This document shows positions 50,513-60,147 of a stretch of DNA of 64,000 nt, in pieces (position 1 is the stretch's first letter; each line of letters starts with the position of its first letter). The translations under genes and the position numbers were made by a program. The stretch is from Polynucleobacter ibericus (GTDB lineage: Bacteria > Pseudomonadota > Gammaproteobacteria > Burkholderiales > Burkholderiaceae), in assembly GCF_018687955.1 (NCBI RefSeq), contig NZ_CP061309.1:310001-374000 (forward strand), read 5' to 3'. Under the pieces are notes generated by a model that worked only from the letters and a program-made list of their open reading frames with translations, did no database searches and was not told the origin of the DNA.

Positions 50513-50539
50513 TTGTAGTTGATGGTTAAGAAGTCTAAA

Positions 50540-50582
50540 TGAGAATGGTTCTCAATATAGCATCAAATGAGAATGATTCTCA
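50540..50582. promoter_or_regulatory. Tandem Fur boxes
   Basis: Two palindromes, TGAGAATGGTTCTCA (50540-50554) and TGAGAATGATTCTCA (50568-50582), with centres 28 bases apart. The second is a perfect 7-1-7 repeat; the first has one mismatch. Both match the core of the Fur-box 7-1-7 consensus. They overlap the -35 and sit beside the -10 of the promoter for the beta-barrel operon, so iron-loaded Fur should repress it. Confidence 0.88.
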
Positions 50583-50583
50583 A
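50554..50583 (-). promoter_or_regulatory. Promoter of beta-barrel/FMN_bind operon
   Basis: On the - strand, -35 TTGAGA (50583-50578) and -10 TATATT (50559-50554) are 18 bases apart. Transcription would begin near 50547, leaving about 35 bases before the ATG at 50512. Confidence 0.65.
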
Positions 50584-50658
50584 GTAAAAAAATGACCATG
50601 AAATCAAAAATGGTGTTTCTTGTAAGGCTTTCTAAATTTGCTTGTAAGATTTCCCAAG

Positions 50659-50901
50659 ATGAATGCTGAGTCCTTGGAAAAACTGGTTTTAATGAAAATG
50701 CCTTTTGGTAAGCATGCAGGACGTGCTTTGGCTGATTTGCCTGGAAACTATTTGGCTTGGTTTGCTCGCGAAGGATTTCCCAAGGGTGAGCTCGGTGAGT
50801 TATTGGAGTTAATGCACACGCTAGACCACAACGGATTGCGCGGACTCCTGGCGCCTATACAGCGGGCTCATGGCCTGCAGGCCAAATCTAAATTACTTTG
50901 A
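50659..50901 (+). CDS. DUF3820 family protein
   Basis: About 80 residues. Key stretch is MPFGKHAGRALADLPGNYLAWFAREGFPKGELGELLELMHTLDHNGL, which is the DUF3820 signature (FGKxxG...LPxxYLxW). The family has been labelled as a putative quorum-sensing-regulated factor but has no defined activity; the same fold motif occurs in exonuclease-associated domains. The frame is open from a TTG at 50638; the ATG at 50659 is preferred. The 3' end overlaps the convergent nuclease gene by nine bases. Confidence 0.85.
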   Translation: MNAESLEKLVLMKMPFGKHAGRALADLPGNYLAWFAREGFPKGELGELLELMHTLDHNGLRGLLAPIQRAHGLQAKSKLL

Positions 50902-51918
50902 GCGAATGATGAGGGTGACGCGATTGCGTTCGTAAGTCACGGTTAGCGATTCAGGTGGACTACTTTGCATTAAGCTTGCCTGTAAGTTGGCCTGAGATTC
51001 GATTTGAGAGGCAATCTGTTTCGCCAGATTCTCATTTCGGTCGTATTGAATCTGAATACTCTCAATCTTGCCTGCCTTGATATTTTCAATGACGCCATTT
51101 AGCTTACTAGATGAGTAATCGTCAAAAAATACGGGATACCATCCACCAAGTAATGGCCTGGGAGCCTTTGTTTTTAGGGGTTCTGTCGATATAGTTGATT
51201 GCTTATTCGCATTGCCATCAACTGCCAAATGAAAATCAATCCCCGTCTTTTGGACTAGTTCTTGATAAGTAATGGGAGGTGTCATATGTGCTTCATTCGT
51301 GTTCTCAACCCAATAGGCCCAGGCAGTATTTTTATTAGGGTCGTAAACCAATTTATATAAATGCGTAGGAATAGTTACGCGATTTCTCCCAATGCTGCCT
51401 CCATTCCCAGTGGAGCCTGTGAAGATATAAACATCGCCATCTGCTCTTTTGACATAAGCTCTAGTCGGCTCTTCCACGTTCTTGGCCCAGATCCCCTGAT
51501 TATTTTGTCTTGCTTGAGGCATCATATTGGCCAGTGAGAATGATTGAGCCATGGAGCGTTCATTGCTCATGTCTCCGGCAGGGGCGTTGTGACCGCGGTC
51601 AAAACCGCTGCCGCGGTAATCAGAGAGTAGGGCGCGCTCAGAGATCGGCAGTCTAGCTTCTTCATAGAACTGGTTACTCCTACGGGGGCGTGGAGAAGAG
51701 AGTTGCTCTTTATTCAGTTTCTCCACTGTGTAGATCGGTTTTTTATCTTGCGGGGAGTAATAGATGGCAAAGCTATCAAAACATAGATCTCGCCCCGCTT
51801 GCGGGCTAGTTGGAACTTGCTGCGCTGGGAACAGATCCTTGCAGTCCTCAAAAGCAGCAAACGCATTGAGCGAGGCAGAAATTGCGACAAGGGCAAGAAG
51901 GTTGCGTAAGAATTTCAT
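50893..51918 (-). CDS. Secreted DNA/RNA non-specific endonuclease (NUC1/Serratia nuclease type)
   Basis: About 341 residues. From the ATG at 51918 a clear signal peptide is seen (KFLRNLLALVAISASLNAFA before AFEDC). The frame is open further upstream, but only this start gives a secretion signal. The catalytic motif DRGHNAPAGDM is in place, with the general-base His in DRGH, and the later magnesium-ligand Asn lies in FSLANMMPQ. VYIFTGSTG and the YWVENTNEAH stretch follow the family fold. It likely degrades extracellular or periplasmic nucleic acid for nutrient recovery. The C-terminal 70 residues (QIQYDRNENLAKQIASQIES) are Gln/Ser-rich and not part of the core. Confidence 0.9.
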   Translation of the reverse strand: MKFLRNLLALVAISASLNAFAAFEDCKDLFPAQQVPTSPQAGRDLCFDSFAIYYSPQDKKPIYTVEKLNKEQLSSPRPRRSNQFYEEARLPISERALLSDYRGSGFDRGHNAPAGDMSNERSMAQSFSLANMMPQARQNNQGIWAKNVEEPTRAYVKRADGDVYIFTGSTGNGGSIGRNRVTIPTHLYKLVYDPNKNTAWAYWVENTNEAHMTPPITYQELVQKTGIDFHLAVDGNANKQSTISTEPLKTKAPRPLLGGWYPVFFDDYSSSKLNGVIENIKAGKIESIQIQYDRNENLAKQIASQIESQANLQASLMQSSPPESLTVTYERNRVTLIIRSK

Positions 51919-52425
51919 CGCTTCATAGTGTATGACCTCTGCTTTGTATATTCCCCTCTTTTTGTCTTTAGCTAGCCCCGAGGCTAATAAGAAATAGCGC
52001 TCGATGGATGTTTTTCTAGATATCAAAAGTCGTTTTTTAATAGCAGCCCCTATATCAATACAAGGTGGCACTAGTGCTTGACTTGCTACTACCCATAGAA
52101 AAGCTGAGGGGCTGAAACACTAGATGTATGGTTTTGGGGTTCAAATTTTTGGTCTAAATCGCAAAAAAGTCCTCTTTAAGGCATTTTTTTATAGAGTGAA
52201 ATTAGCGCTTCCTAACTTCTATAAGTGATTGATTTTATTCATGAATATACATATTTAGAGTGAGGTCTAGGTAATCTCCCCAATTTCTAGATCAATAAGT
52301 TATTGATTTGTGCTTCCTTATTCTTGACTTGATATAAGAATCTTCTTAGGATGACCCATGTTTTTAAGATATTGCAATGCAGCATAAAACGGCAGTCCAG
52401 TTTTTTGAGGTCTTGCAAACAATGA
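51919..52425. other. Intergenic region of 507 bases, AT-rich
   Basis: Divergent promoter space between the nuclease and transglycosylase genes. No frame of convincing length. The only strong element is a 17-base palindrome at 52291-52307, listed separately. TTGACT occurs at 52326-52331, about 95 bases ahead of the + strand gene, and could be a -35; the -10 is unclear. No RNA gene was recognised. Confidence 0.5.
52291..52307. promoter_or_regulatory. Perfect 17-base palindrome, possible operator
   Basis: ATCAATAAGTTATTGAT is a perfect 8-1-8 inverted repeat about 120 bases ahead of the transglycosylase start and within the large divergent space. It is typical of a dimeric repressor or activator site; the regulator is unknown. 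Confidence 0.45.
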
Positions 52426-53418
52426 ATGAGTAAATATTTATCAAACAATTTGAGTAATATGCAGAATGCGCAGCCTACAGTATTGGCTGCTAAAGACCTG
52501 CTTGCGCATGCCATGGCTCCAGTCTATCGAGTCATCAATGGCTTAATTGTTGTAACTGTATTTATGGTTGTTGGCCTTTGGCTCTCAGGCAACGGCACCA
52601 ATGCTGGACCTTTTGATTTGGCTCGCATCTTGGTTCCGGACGAAGCGCGCCATATGGTTTGGAGTAATGGCTTTGGGATGCTCAACCAATATAAGGATTC
52701 GAGTGAGCTATCTTCAGCTCAAGCTGCCGATACTGAAATTGCAGCAGTCATCTATGGCAAGTCTAAGGTGCAAACTGCAACAGGCTTAGTCAGTGCGAAG
52801 CAGCAGACTGTAGCCTTGTTAATGCCTTCAGTAGCGCAGATGCAGGTGAAGTCTATTTCTCATTTGTCCGATCGCATTCCAACATCGAAGATTGATCCAC
52901 AGGCTTTAGATAGCAATCTCATGGGATCTATTCAGAACCAACGTGCAGTTGCAGATTTTTTTGAGAAAAAATACAAGCTTGATCGCGCCAAGATCGAAGA
53001 GTATGTTTCAAATACCATCCTGATTGCTAAAGAAGTGAACATTGATCCTGTACTACTATTGGCGGTGATTTCGGTTGAATCTAATTTCAACCCAAATACC
53101 AAGAGTCATGCCGGCGCAGAAGGTCTCATGCAGGTTATGACATCAGTACACAAAGATAAGTACGCTATTTTCGGCGGAACTTCTGAGGCCGTTAAGCCAG
53201 AAGTTAATATTCGTGTTGGCGCCTATATTCTGAAGTACCTGATCGCTACAGCAGGCTCATTGCGCAATGGTTTGAAGTATTACGTTGGTGCTGCGAATGC
53301 TGAGGATGATGGTGGCTATGCCGATAAGGTAATGGCCGAGAGAAATCGTCTCATTGGCTTATGTCAAAACCGCTCGCCTAATCGCTTGACATTGAACGGC
53401 AAGGATCTACGTTCTTAA
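52426..53418 (+). CDS. Membrane-anchored lytic transglycosylase (SLT domain)
   Basis: Cleaves peptidoglycan glycan strands. A hydrophobic segment at about residues 43-60 (INGLIVVTVFMVVGLWL) anchors or exports the protein. The SLT domain lies at about residues 195-320: AVISVESNFNPNTKSHAGAEGLMQVM with the catalytic Glu in SVES, the GLMQVM motif, then VNIRVGAYILKYLIA and LKYYVGAAN. Length 330. Two possible starts, residue 1 and Met12, differ little. A terminator follows at 53446. Confidence 0.9.
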   Translation: MSKYLSNNLSNMQNAQPTVLAAKDLLAHAMAPVYRVINGLIVVTVFMVVGLWLSGNGTNAGPFDLARILVPDEARHMVWSNGFGMLNQYKDSSELSSAQAADTEIAAVIYGKSKVQTATGLVSAKQQTVALLMPSVAQMQVKSISHLSDRIPTSKIDPQALDSNLMGSIQNQRAVADFFEKKYKLDRAKIEEYVSNTILIAKEVNIDPVLLLAVISVESNFNPNTKSHAGAEGLMQVMTSVHKDKYAIFGGTSEAVKPEVNIRVGAYILKYLIATAGSLRNGLKYYVGAANAEDDGGYADKVMAERNRLIGLCQNRSPNRLTLNGKDLRS

Positions 53419-53445
53419 TCTAGCGAGCATTGAGATAGAAATATA

Positions 53446-53469
53446 AAAAGCCACCCTTGGGTGGCTTTT
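53446..53469. terminator. Rho-independent terminator
   Basis: AAAAGCCACCC (53446-53456) pairs with GGGTGGCTTTT (53459-53469). It lies between two convergent genes and has tracts on both sides. Confidence 0.92.
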
Positions 53470-53493
53470 GTTTTACTGCAGCAACTAAATGTT

Positions 53494-53844
53494 TTAGTTA
53501 ACGCCGTGGAGTTCCACATCAAATACAAGAGTCGCATTTGGAGGAATCACGCCCCCCGCACCGCGTGGGCCATAACCCATCTCAGAAGGAATGATCAGAG
53601 TGCGTTTGCCGCCAATTTTCATGCCAGCTACGCCTTCATCCCAACCCTTGATCACATGACCAGCGCCCAAAGGGAAGCTAAATAATTGGCCACGATCTAA
53701 TGAGCTATCAAACTTCTGGCCTTTGTGATCTGCTGCTTTCTCATCGAATAGCCAACCGGTGTAATGCACGTCTACATGATTGCCGGCAGCAGCTTCTTTA
53801 CCTTCGCCCACAACAGTATCGATTTTTTTGAGTTCACTCATCAT
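53494..53844 (-). CDS. FKBP-type peptidyl-prolyl isomerase
   Basis: A 116-residue single FKBP domain. Conserved residues are seen in [62 protein letters not shown] and [13 protein letters not shown]; the active-site Tyr, Phe, Asp and Trp are all present. There is no signal peptide, so it is cytoplasmic. It speeds cis-trans isomerisation of prolyl bonds in protein folding. Two ATG codons in tandem (53844 and 53841) start the frame, with GGAAAA ahead. Confidence 0.95.
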   Translation of the reverse strand: MMSELKKIDTVVGEGKEAAAGNHVDVHYTGWLFDEKAADHKGQKFDSSLDRGQLFSFPLGAGHVIKGWDEGVAGMKIGGKRTLIIPSEMGYGPRGAGGVIPPNATLVFDVELHGVN

Positions 53845-53928
53845 GTTTTCCTATTTCACGCAAATTGATTGGCTAGTATATTCTGAGCTCTGTAAATTCT
53901 CACGGTGAGCTTACTTTAGCTAAAAAGC

Positions 53929-54945
53929 ATGACAAATTATTGGACAAATTCTGCCTATAGCACCCTGGCAATCAGCCCTGACCGCCAATTATTGGTAACA
54001 GACGACTTTTTGCGTACTTATATGCAAAGGCCAGAGCTGAAGCTAGTACCGGAATCGTGCCCTGTGGAGTGCTCACTACACCAGCGCCTGACCGAACACC
54101 CACGAGCAGAAGTACTCGAGTCTGAAATCTCTGCGATGGCAGATGAGGATATTCAGGAGAACTATCGCGTCTGGTTGCGCTTTCGCACGCGTTTATTAGC
54201 TGCAAACTCTTTAGAGTCTTTTTACATGAGTTTGTTTAAAGGCGAGGGGGTCGATGTTCCCCCATTGTTTATTGCCCAGCTAGCTCAAATATTCGTTCGA
54301 CATATTCTAGGGGATGAAGTGCATCCTTTAGAAGCCCGTATGGGAGAGCTCTTTTTTAGGACTCAGAAAATTAGCGTCATTGATGACGGCATTGTGATGG
54401 GCGCGGATGAAGAAGTGGTAGCCAAAAATGCTCAGGCAGGCGATACAGGGAACATCATGGATTTGCTAAAAGGTAAGTCAATGACTATGCGCTCAGCCGA
54501 TCTAGATGTGATCCACGAAGACAATGCCGATGAGTACTGGCCGCGTAATGAAGATTTTGATTTGGCGGTGCAGCTCAATTTTGGGCATGAGCCTATTAAT
54601 CATTTTTGCCGTGTCTTGGAAAAATGGATCCAGCATTTTCTGGGCGCTGGTGTACGTATTACGCCGATGCAGCAGATTAGCGATCCGAAGTGGTCTTGGC
54701 ATGTTGGCTTAGATGCAGCTGCTACTGAAATACTCAATAAGCTTTACAACAAAGAGCTGGTGGAGTCCGACGAGCTACAAAAAGTCATTTGTTTATTTCG
54801 TCTCGACTTTATTGATGAGGCCGCTGTAGCCAAGGCGCAGGCTGGCAAGCCGGTCTACATGGCTATTGCCATGAATGATCAACAGCAGCTCAAATTAAAA
54901 CCGCAAAATCTATTGTTTAACTTGCCACTGGCAAAAACTTCCTAG
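53929..54945 (+). CDS. DUF6352 family protein, function unknown
   Basis: A 338-residue soluble protein that I place with DUF6352, a family common in Burkholderiales. Notable stretches are LVTDDFLRTYMQRPEL near residue 24, an acidic and helical C-terminal half (GDEVHPLEARMGELFFRTQKISV, HEDNADEYWPRNEDFDLAVQL, WSWHVGLDAAATEILNKLYN). No enzyme motif is evident. The family is known only from conservation. Its stop overlaps the convergent MFS gene by four bases. Confidence 0.75.
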   Translation: MTNYWTNSAYSTLAISPDRQLLVTDDFLRTYMQRPELKLVPESCPVECSLHQRLTEHPRAEVLESEISAMADEDIQENYRVWLRFRTRLLAANSLESFYMSLFKGEGVDVPPLFIAQLAQIFVRHILGDEVHPLEARMGELFFRTQKISVIDDGIVMGADEEVVAKNAQAGDTGNIMDLLKGKSMTMRSADLDVIHEDNADEYWPRNEDFDLAVQLNFGHEPINHFCRVLEKWIQHFLGAGVRITPMQQISDPKWSWHVGLDAAATEILNKLYNKELVESDELQKVICLFRLDFIDEAAVAKAQAGKPVYMAIAMNDQQQLKLKPQNLLFNLPLAKTS

Positions 54946-56138
54946 ACTGTTACTCGCGATTTCTGGCGCTGCCGTGCAAGCCAGAAAATCGCGAGGCCAC
55001 TGACAACCACGGGAATAATCGATCCCCAGTTTAGGATGCTCCAGCCATGTGATGTGATGAGTGCGCCTGATCCAAAAGAAGTGAAGGCCATTGTGCCAAA
55101 CACACAAAAATTAATGGCAGCCTGCGCTTTATCACGTTCATTAGGCTGATAGGCAGTCATTGCCAAAGAAGTGGCGCCAGTAAATAAAAAGTTCCAGCCA
55201 ACACCGAGTAAAAATAGGGCGATGAAGAATTGATGAAGATTAGTGCCGCTCAGCGCAATAGCAATACAAATGAAGTTCAGCACAACGCCGACCCCCATAA
55301 TTTTGAGCACTCCAAATCGTTGGATGAGAGAGCCTGTAAAAAATCCAGGGGCAAACATACCAATCACGTGCCACTCTAAAACTAAAGCGGTGTCTGAAAA
55401 AGGCAAGCCACAGATTTGCATCGCTAAAGGGGTAGCGGCCATCAAGAGATTCATGACGCCATAACCTAAGGCTGCGCCAATAATGGCGACCATAAAAGCC
55501 GGCTGCCGAAGAATCACTTTTAGAGGGCGACCATCGGTAAGTGCATGCTGGGTCTTAAATTCTTGAGGAAAGTGTATGAACTGCATCACTCCTATGCCAA
55601 TCAGTCCCGCGATAGATAGAGTGAGGTAGGCCCCCAAAAAGGCGGTATCAAATAGATCACGCGTCCAGGAGGCCAGATTAGGCCCAATAACGGCACCCAG
55701 AATGCCGCCAGCCAATACCCAAGAAACGGCCTTATCCCGCTGACTAAGGTCTGTGAGCTCTGCGGCAGCAAAGCGGTAGAGCTGGCCGTTGGCGCTGTAA
55801 TAGCCTGCAATAAATGTTCCCAGGACCAATAGCCAGAAGTTTCTACTAATAGCGGCATAAGCGCATAAGAGCGCAGACAGCATTGCCACCAATAGGCCAA
55901 GCTGGAAGGAAATCTTGCGACCAAAGTAATTTTGGGACTTGGCCACTATTGAGGTTGAGAAGGCTCCCCCAACAACATATCCCATGACGGGTAGGGTGGC
56001 CATCCAGCTTACCGGCGCCAGACTAAGCCCTACCAGGCCATTAATCGCGATAAAAGTGACGTTATTGGTGAGGAACAGACCCTGGCAAATGATCAGTAGC
56101 ACCAGGTTTTTATTGAGTAAAGGGTGCTTGCTGGCCAT
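54942..56138 (-). CDS. MFS transporter
   Basis: A 398-residue membrane protein with twelve helices in two halves. Typical features are the cytoplasmic loop after helix two (KSQNYFGRKISFQLG, the MFS A motif region), YYSANGQLYRFAAAEL, and the second-half loop RFGVLKIMGVG. It has no close marker for a substrate class; the sequence fits drug/efflux or YbfB-type carriers. The start ATG at 56138 puts the first helix at residues about 10-30. Confidence 0.85.
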   Translation of the reverse strand: MASKHPLLNKNLVLLIICQGLFLTNNVTFIAINGLVGLSLAPVSWMATLPVMGYVVGGAFSTSIVAKSQNYFGRKISFQLGLLVAMLSALLCAYAAISRNFWLLVLGTFIAGYYSANGQLYRFAAAELTDLSQRDKAVSWVLAGGILGAVIGPNLASWTRDLFDTAFLGAYLTLSIAGLIGIGVMQFIHFPQEFKTQHALTDGRPLKVILRQPAFMVAIIGAALGYGVMNLLMAATPLAMQICGLPFSDTALVLEWHVIGMFAPGFFTGSLIQRFGVLKIMGVGVVLNFICIAIALSGTNLHQFFIALFLLGVGWNFLFTGATSLAMTAYQPNERDKAQAAINFCVFGTMAFTSFGSGALITSHGWSILNWGSIIPVVVSGLAIFWLARQRQKSRVTV

Positions 56139-56374
56139 GGCTTGCAGTTTACGTCGAATTTGAGGTCTCTATTAGCTTGGTGGATTCCCTTAAATTGGCC
56201 TTCTTCAGCGACTTTAAGCAGCAAAAGCACCATTTTGACTAAGGCCGATGATTTAAAATGAAGGACTCGCCTCATTGGCAAAAGGTACGCTAAAAGCGAC
56301 TTGCGCAATGTGGATTTGAGAGCGACAGGGTAAAAACCTGACTCTGTAATTTGTTCAATATTGAGGAAACATTC

Positions 56375-58609
56375 ATGGCTTCAGAGAAATCAAAGATTAT
56401 TTACACGCTGACAGATGAAGCGCCACTTTTGGCGACTTGCGCATTTCTGCCAATCATTCGTACATTTGCAGCACCTGCTGGCGTAGAGATTGTGACGAGC
56501 GACATTTCTGTTGCTGCTCGTATCTTGGCTGAGTTTTCTGATTGCCTGACTCCTGAGCAACAAGTTCCAGATAACCTAGGCGCTCTCGGCAAGATGACTT
56601 TATTGCCTGACACCAACATCATTAAGTTGCCAAACATTAGCGCCTCTGTTCCTCAGTTACTTGCTGCTATTAAAGAACTGCAATCTAAAGGCTACAAGAT
56701 CCCTAATTTCCCTGAAGATCCAAAAACAGACGAAGAAAAATCTATTCGTACCCGTTATTCCAAATGCTTAGGTAGCTCTGTAAACCCGGTATTACGCGAA
56801 GGTAACTCTGATCGCCGCGCTCCTCCTGCTGTAAAACGCTACGCTCGTAAGAACCCACATTCCATGGGTGAGTGGAGTCAAGCTTCCCGCACGCACGTAT
56901 CCCACATGCACGGCGGCGACTTTTACTCAAGCGAGAAGTCAATGACGATGACTAAGGCATGTGACGTAAAGATGGACTTGGTAACCAAGAGCGGCAAGAC
57001 TATTGTTCTTAAGCCAAAAGTCTCTTTGCTAGCCGGCGAAATCATCGACAGCATGAATATGAGTAAAAAAGCGCTCTGCGAGTTCTATGAAAAAGAGATC
57101 GAAGACGCATACAAGACTGGCATGATGTTGTCCTTGCACGTCAAGGCAACCATGATGAAGGTTTCTCATCCAATCGTATTTGGTCACGCAGTCAAGATTT
57201 TCTACAAAGACGCTTTTACAAAACACGCAAAATTGTTTGAAGAGTTAGGCGTCAATGCCAACAACGGCATGAGCAGCTTGTATGAAAAGATCAAAACTTT
57301 GCCAGAGTCTAAGCGCGAAGAAATCATTCAAGATTTGCATGCTTGCCACGAGCACCGCCCAGCATTGGCGATGGTAGATTCCGCTAAAGGAATTACCAAT
57401 CTCCATTCTCCAAGCGATGTGATCGTGGATGCTTCTATGCCAGCAATGATTCGTGTTGGAGGCAAGATGTGGGGTGCTGATGGCCGCCTCCATGACACCA
57501 AGGCGGTTATTCCAGAAAGTACTTTTGCCCGCATCTATCAAGAAATGATTAATTTCTGTAAGACACACGGTAACTTTGATCCAACGACGATGGGTACAGT
57601 ACCTAATGTGGGTCTAATGGCTCAACAGGCTGAAGAGTACGGTTCACACGACAAGACTTTTGAAATTCCAGAGGCTGGTGTAGCCCGCATCGTTGCTGAC
57701 GATGGCACCGTATTGCTTGAGCAAAATGTTGAAGAGGGTGATATCTGGCGTATGTGCCAGGTTAAAGATGCCCCAATTCGTGACTGGGTCAAGTTGGCCG
57801 TTAATCGTGCACGTCTTTCCAATACTCCAGCAGTATTCTGGTTAGATGAGTACCGCCCACATGAAGCTGAGCTCATTAAAAAGGTTAAAACCTATTTAAA
57901 AGACTACGACCTCACGGGAGTAGATATCGAGATCATGTCTCAGACTCGTGCAATGCGCTACACCTTAGAGCGTGTGATTCGTGGCAAGGACACTATTTCT
58001 GTAACAGGTAATATTTTGCGTGACTACCTCACCGACTTATTCCCGATTATGGAATTGGGAACCAGTGCAAAGATGTTGTCTATCGTGCCTTTGATGGCTG
58101 GTGGCGGCTTATTTGAAACCGGTGCCGGTGGTTCTGCTCCAAAGCACGTTCAACAGTTGGTAGAAGAAAATCACTTGCGTTGGGATTCGCTTGGTGAGTT
58201 CTTGGCTTTAGCGGTATCTCTTGAAGATATCGGCGATAAGACGGGTAACAATAAAGTCAAAATCTTGGCGCGTACCTTGGATGAGGCGACTGGTAAGTTA
58301 TTGGATAACAATAAGTCACCTTCACCACGTACCGGTGAGCTGGACAACCGCGGTAGCCAGTTCTACCTGGCAATGTACTGGGCTGAAGCATTGGCTGCTC
58401 AAACCGAAGACAAGGAATTGCAAGCGTTCTTTGCACCTTTGGCAAAATCATTAATCGAGAATGAGCAAAAAATTACAGCTGAACTCAAGGCAGTTCAAGG
58501 CAAGCCAGCAGATATCGGCGGTTACTTTATGCCTGATGCCGAGAAGTTTGAAGCGGTGATGCGCCCTAGTCCCACTTTGAATGCGGCTCTGAAAGCAGCA
58601 GGGATGTAA
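56375..58609 (+). CDS. icd: NADP-dependent isocitrate dehydrogenase, monomeric type
   Basis: Oxidatively decarboxylates isocitrate to 2-oxoglutarate in the TCA cycle, making NADPH. About 744 residues, the normal length of the monomeric IDH-II. Characteristic stretches are [15 protein letters not shown] at the start, NLPVL-like region replaced here by [44 protein letters not shown], and [23 protein letters not shown] and [19 protein letters not shown] are in the C-terminal half. The ATG at 56375 has GAGGAA six bases ahead; a TTG at 56351 would add eight residues and is not favoured. A terminator follows. Confidence 0.97.
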   Translation: MASEKSKIIYTLTDEAPLLATCAFLPIIRTFAAPAGVEIVTSDISVAARILAEFSDCLTPEQQVPDNLGALGKMTLLPDTNIIKLPNISASVPQLLAAIKELQSKGYKIPNFPEDPKTDEEKSIRTRYSKCLGSSVNPVLREGNSDRRAPPAVKRYARKNPHSMGEWSQASRTHVSHMHGGDFYSSEKSMTMTKACDVKMDLVTKSGKTIVLKPKVSLLAGEIIDSMNMSKKALCEFYEKEIEDAYKTGMMLSLHVKATMMKVSHPIVFGHAVKIFYKDAFTKHAKLFEELGVNANNGMSSLYEKIKTLPESKREEIIQDLHACHEHRPALAMVDSAKGITNLHSPSDVIVDASMPAMIRVGGKMWGADGRLHDTKAVIPESTFARIYQEMINFCKTHGNFDPTTMGTVPNVGLMAQQAEEYGSHDKTFEIPEAGVARIVADDGTVLLEQNVEEGDIWRMCQVKDAPIRDWVKLAVNRARLSNTPAVFWLDEYRPHEAELIKKVKTYLKDYDLTGVDIEIMSQTRAMRYTLERVIRGKDTISVTGNILRDYLTDLFPIMELGTSAKMLSIVPLMAGGGLFETGAGGSAPKHVQQLVEENHLRWDSLGEFLALAVSLEDIGDKTGNNKVKILARTLDEATGKLLDNNKSPSPRTGELDNRGSQFYLAMYWAEALAAQTEDKELQAFFAPLAKSLIENEQKITAELKAVQGKPADIGGYFMPDAEKFEAVMRPSPTLNAALKAAGM

Positions 58610-58658
58610 TAGGTAAAAATGCTAAGTACATAATTTTTAAATTAAGTATAGTATTTAT

Positions 58659-58684
58659 AGGCAAACCTTTGGGTTTGCCTTTTT
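58659..58684 (+). terminator. Rho-independent terminator after icd
   Basis: AGGCAAACC (58659-58667) pairs with GGTTTGCCT (58672-58680), loop TTTG, followed by TTTT and more T-rich sequence. Confidence 0.92.
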
Positions 58685-58717
58685 AATTTATAAATACCTA
58701 TTTACTATTTTTGAGTG

Positions 58718-59125
58718 ATGCCTAAACCAAAAGACCTGGTTGAATTGAGCTATCTGAGTGAAGCGATCTCGGATATGTCTTTTCTTGGCTTAATGCGTTT
58801 ATTGGAGTCAGCTCGCGCTTTTAATCAGCAAAATGGTATTACCGGAATTCTGTTGTACGACAACCAGCAGTTCGGTCAAATCATTGAAGGTGAGCGCGCA
58901 AGCGTAATGAAGGTTTGGAAGCGCATTCAGGAAGACAAGAGACATCATCGCGTTGAACTCTTGGAGATTCGGGAAATTTCGGAACGTAGTTTTCCAGAGT
59001 GGTTGCTGCGTTTCTATGGTGGTGAAACGCTCACTCGAGACTACCCAGCCCTGGCTGACATGGTTGGGGGTATGGACAAGCACAGCTTGGCCCTAATGAA
59101 CAAAATGCGCGCGAGTCAGACTTAA
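58718..59125 (+). CDS. BLUF-domain blue-light photoreceptor, stand-alone
   Basis: A 135-residue protein with a single FAD-binding BLUF domain and no output domain. From the ATG at 58718, the flavin-contact residues of known BLUF proteins are present: Tyr12 (ELSYLSEA), Asn36 (AFNQQNGITG) and Gln54 (FGQIIEG). Trp95 lies in FPEWLLRF. The photocycle residues (Tyr-Gln) are therefore intact. The C-terminal 30 residues (DMVGGMDKHSLALMNKM) form the usual capping helices. A GTG three bases ahead could add one residue. In relatives such short BLUF proteins act on partner proteins such as anti-repressors or pilus/motility regulators. No partner is recognised here. Confidence 0.9.
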   Translation: MPKPKDLVELSYLSEAISDMSFLGLMRLLESARAFNQQNGITGILLYDNQQFGQIIEGERASVMKVWKRIQEDKRHHRVELLEIREISERSFPEWLLRFYGGETLTRDYPALADMVGGMDKHSLALMNKMRASQT

Positions 59126-59182
59126 GCAAGAAATTCCCATCGGTAGCAAAATAGGTCTATTCCATTCCTGAGGGAGCGCGGC

Positions 59183-60145
59183 ATGCGTTTTATCGATAAG
59201 ACCATTCTGGCGAGTGATATCACTCCTAAAGCCGTATTTGAAAACCGTCGCAATATCATTAAGACCGCTGCAGCAGGTGGCTTCGGTATGGCACTGGCGC
59301 CATGGTTCTCGAGAGAGGCTCTTGCTGCTACCCCAGAAAAGCTAGCGGCAACCTTAAATCCTGCTTTCGCAGATAGAGATGGTCTTACTGCGTATAAATA
59401 CGTTACTACCTACAACAATTTTTATGAGTTTGGTACGGATAAGGCAGACCCAGCTGCGCATGCTGAGTCCTTACAAACGCGTCCCTGGACAATATCTATT
59501 GAGGGCTTGGTAAAAAAACCCATGACACTCGATATTGATGCGCTTCTGAAATTAGCGCCAATGGAAGAGCGTATATATCGGATGCGCTGTGTTGAGGGAT
59601 GGTCAATGGTTATTCCTTGGGATGGCTACTCACTTTCTAAGTTAATTAATAAGGTTGAACCCCTGGGATCAGCAAAGTATGTGGAATTTATTTCATTGGC
59701 AGATCGCAAGCAAATGCCAGGAATTAAAAGCAACATCATTGATTGGCCCTATCGCGAAGGACTGCGTATGGATGAGGCCATGAATCCTTTGACGCTCTTG
59801 ACCTTTGGCTTATATGGTGAAGTCTTACCTAAGCAAAATGGGGCTCCAGTTCGCATTGTAGTTCCTTGGAAGTACGGTTTTAAGAGTGCCAAGTCAATTG
59901 TCAAAATCCGCTTTACTGAGGAAATGCCTAAGACGAGTTGGAATCAATTTGACGCGCGTGAGTATGGTTTCTATTCAAATGTAAACCCCCAAGTAGATCA
60001 CCCGCGATGGAGTCAGGCGGTTGAGCGGCGCATTGGGGATCCTAAAGGTATGTTTGCGCCGAAAATAAAGACGCAAATGTTTAATGGCTATGCTGATCAA
60101 GTAGCGAATATGTACGCGGGAATGGATCTGAAGAAGTACTATTAG
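59183..60145 (+). CDS. msrP: Periplasmic methionine sulfoxide reductase catalytic subunit MsrP (YedY)
   Basis: Molybdopterin enzyme that repairs oxidised methionines in periplasmic proteins. A Tat signal is present with Arg22-Arg23 ([15 protein letters not shown]). The molybdenum ligand is Cys136 in RMRCVEGW, and the [13 protein letters not shown] and [16 protein letters not shown] stretches are standard. Length 320 matches the family. Its usual partner msrQ, a heme membrane protein that supplies electrons, is not next to it: the following gene is a lipocalin only two bases away. The electron source must therefore be elsewhere in the genome. Confidence 0.93.
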   Translation: MRFIDKTILASDITPKAVFENRRNIIKTAAAGGFGMALAPWFSREALAATPEKLAATLNPAFADRDGLTAYKYVTTYNNFYEFGTDKADPAAHAESLQTRPWTISIEGLVKKPMTLDIDALLKLAPMEERIYRMRCVEGWSMVIPWDGYSLSKLINKVEPLGSAKYVEFISLADRKQMPGIKSNIIDWPYREGLRMDEAMNPLTLLTFGLYGEVLPKQNGAPVRIVVPWKYGFKSAKSIVKIRFTEEMPKTSWNQFDAREYGFYSNVNPQVDHPRWSQAVERRIGDPKGMFAPKIKTQMFNGYADQVANMYAGMDLKKYY

Positions 60146-60147
60146 TA

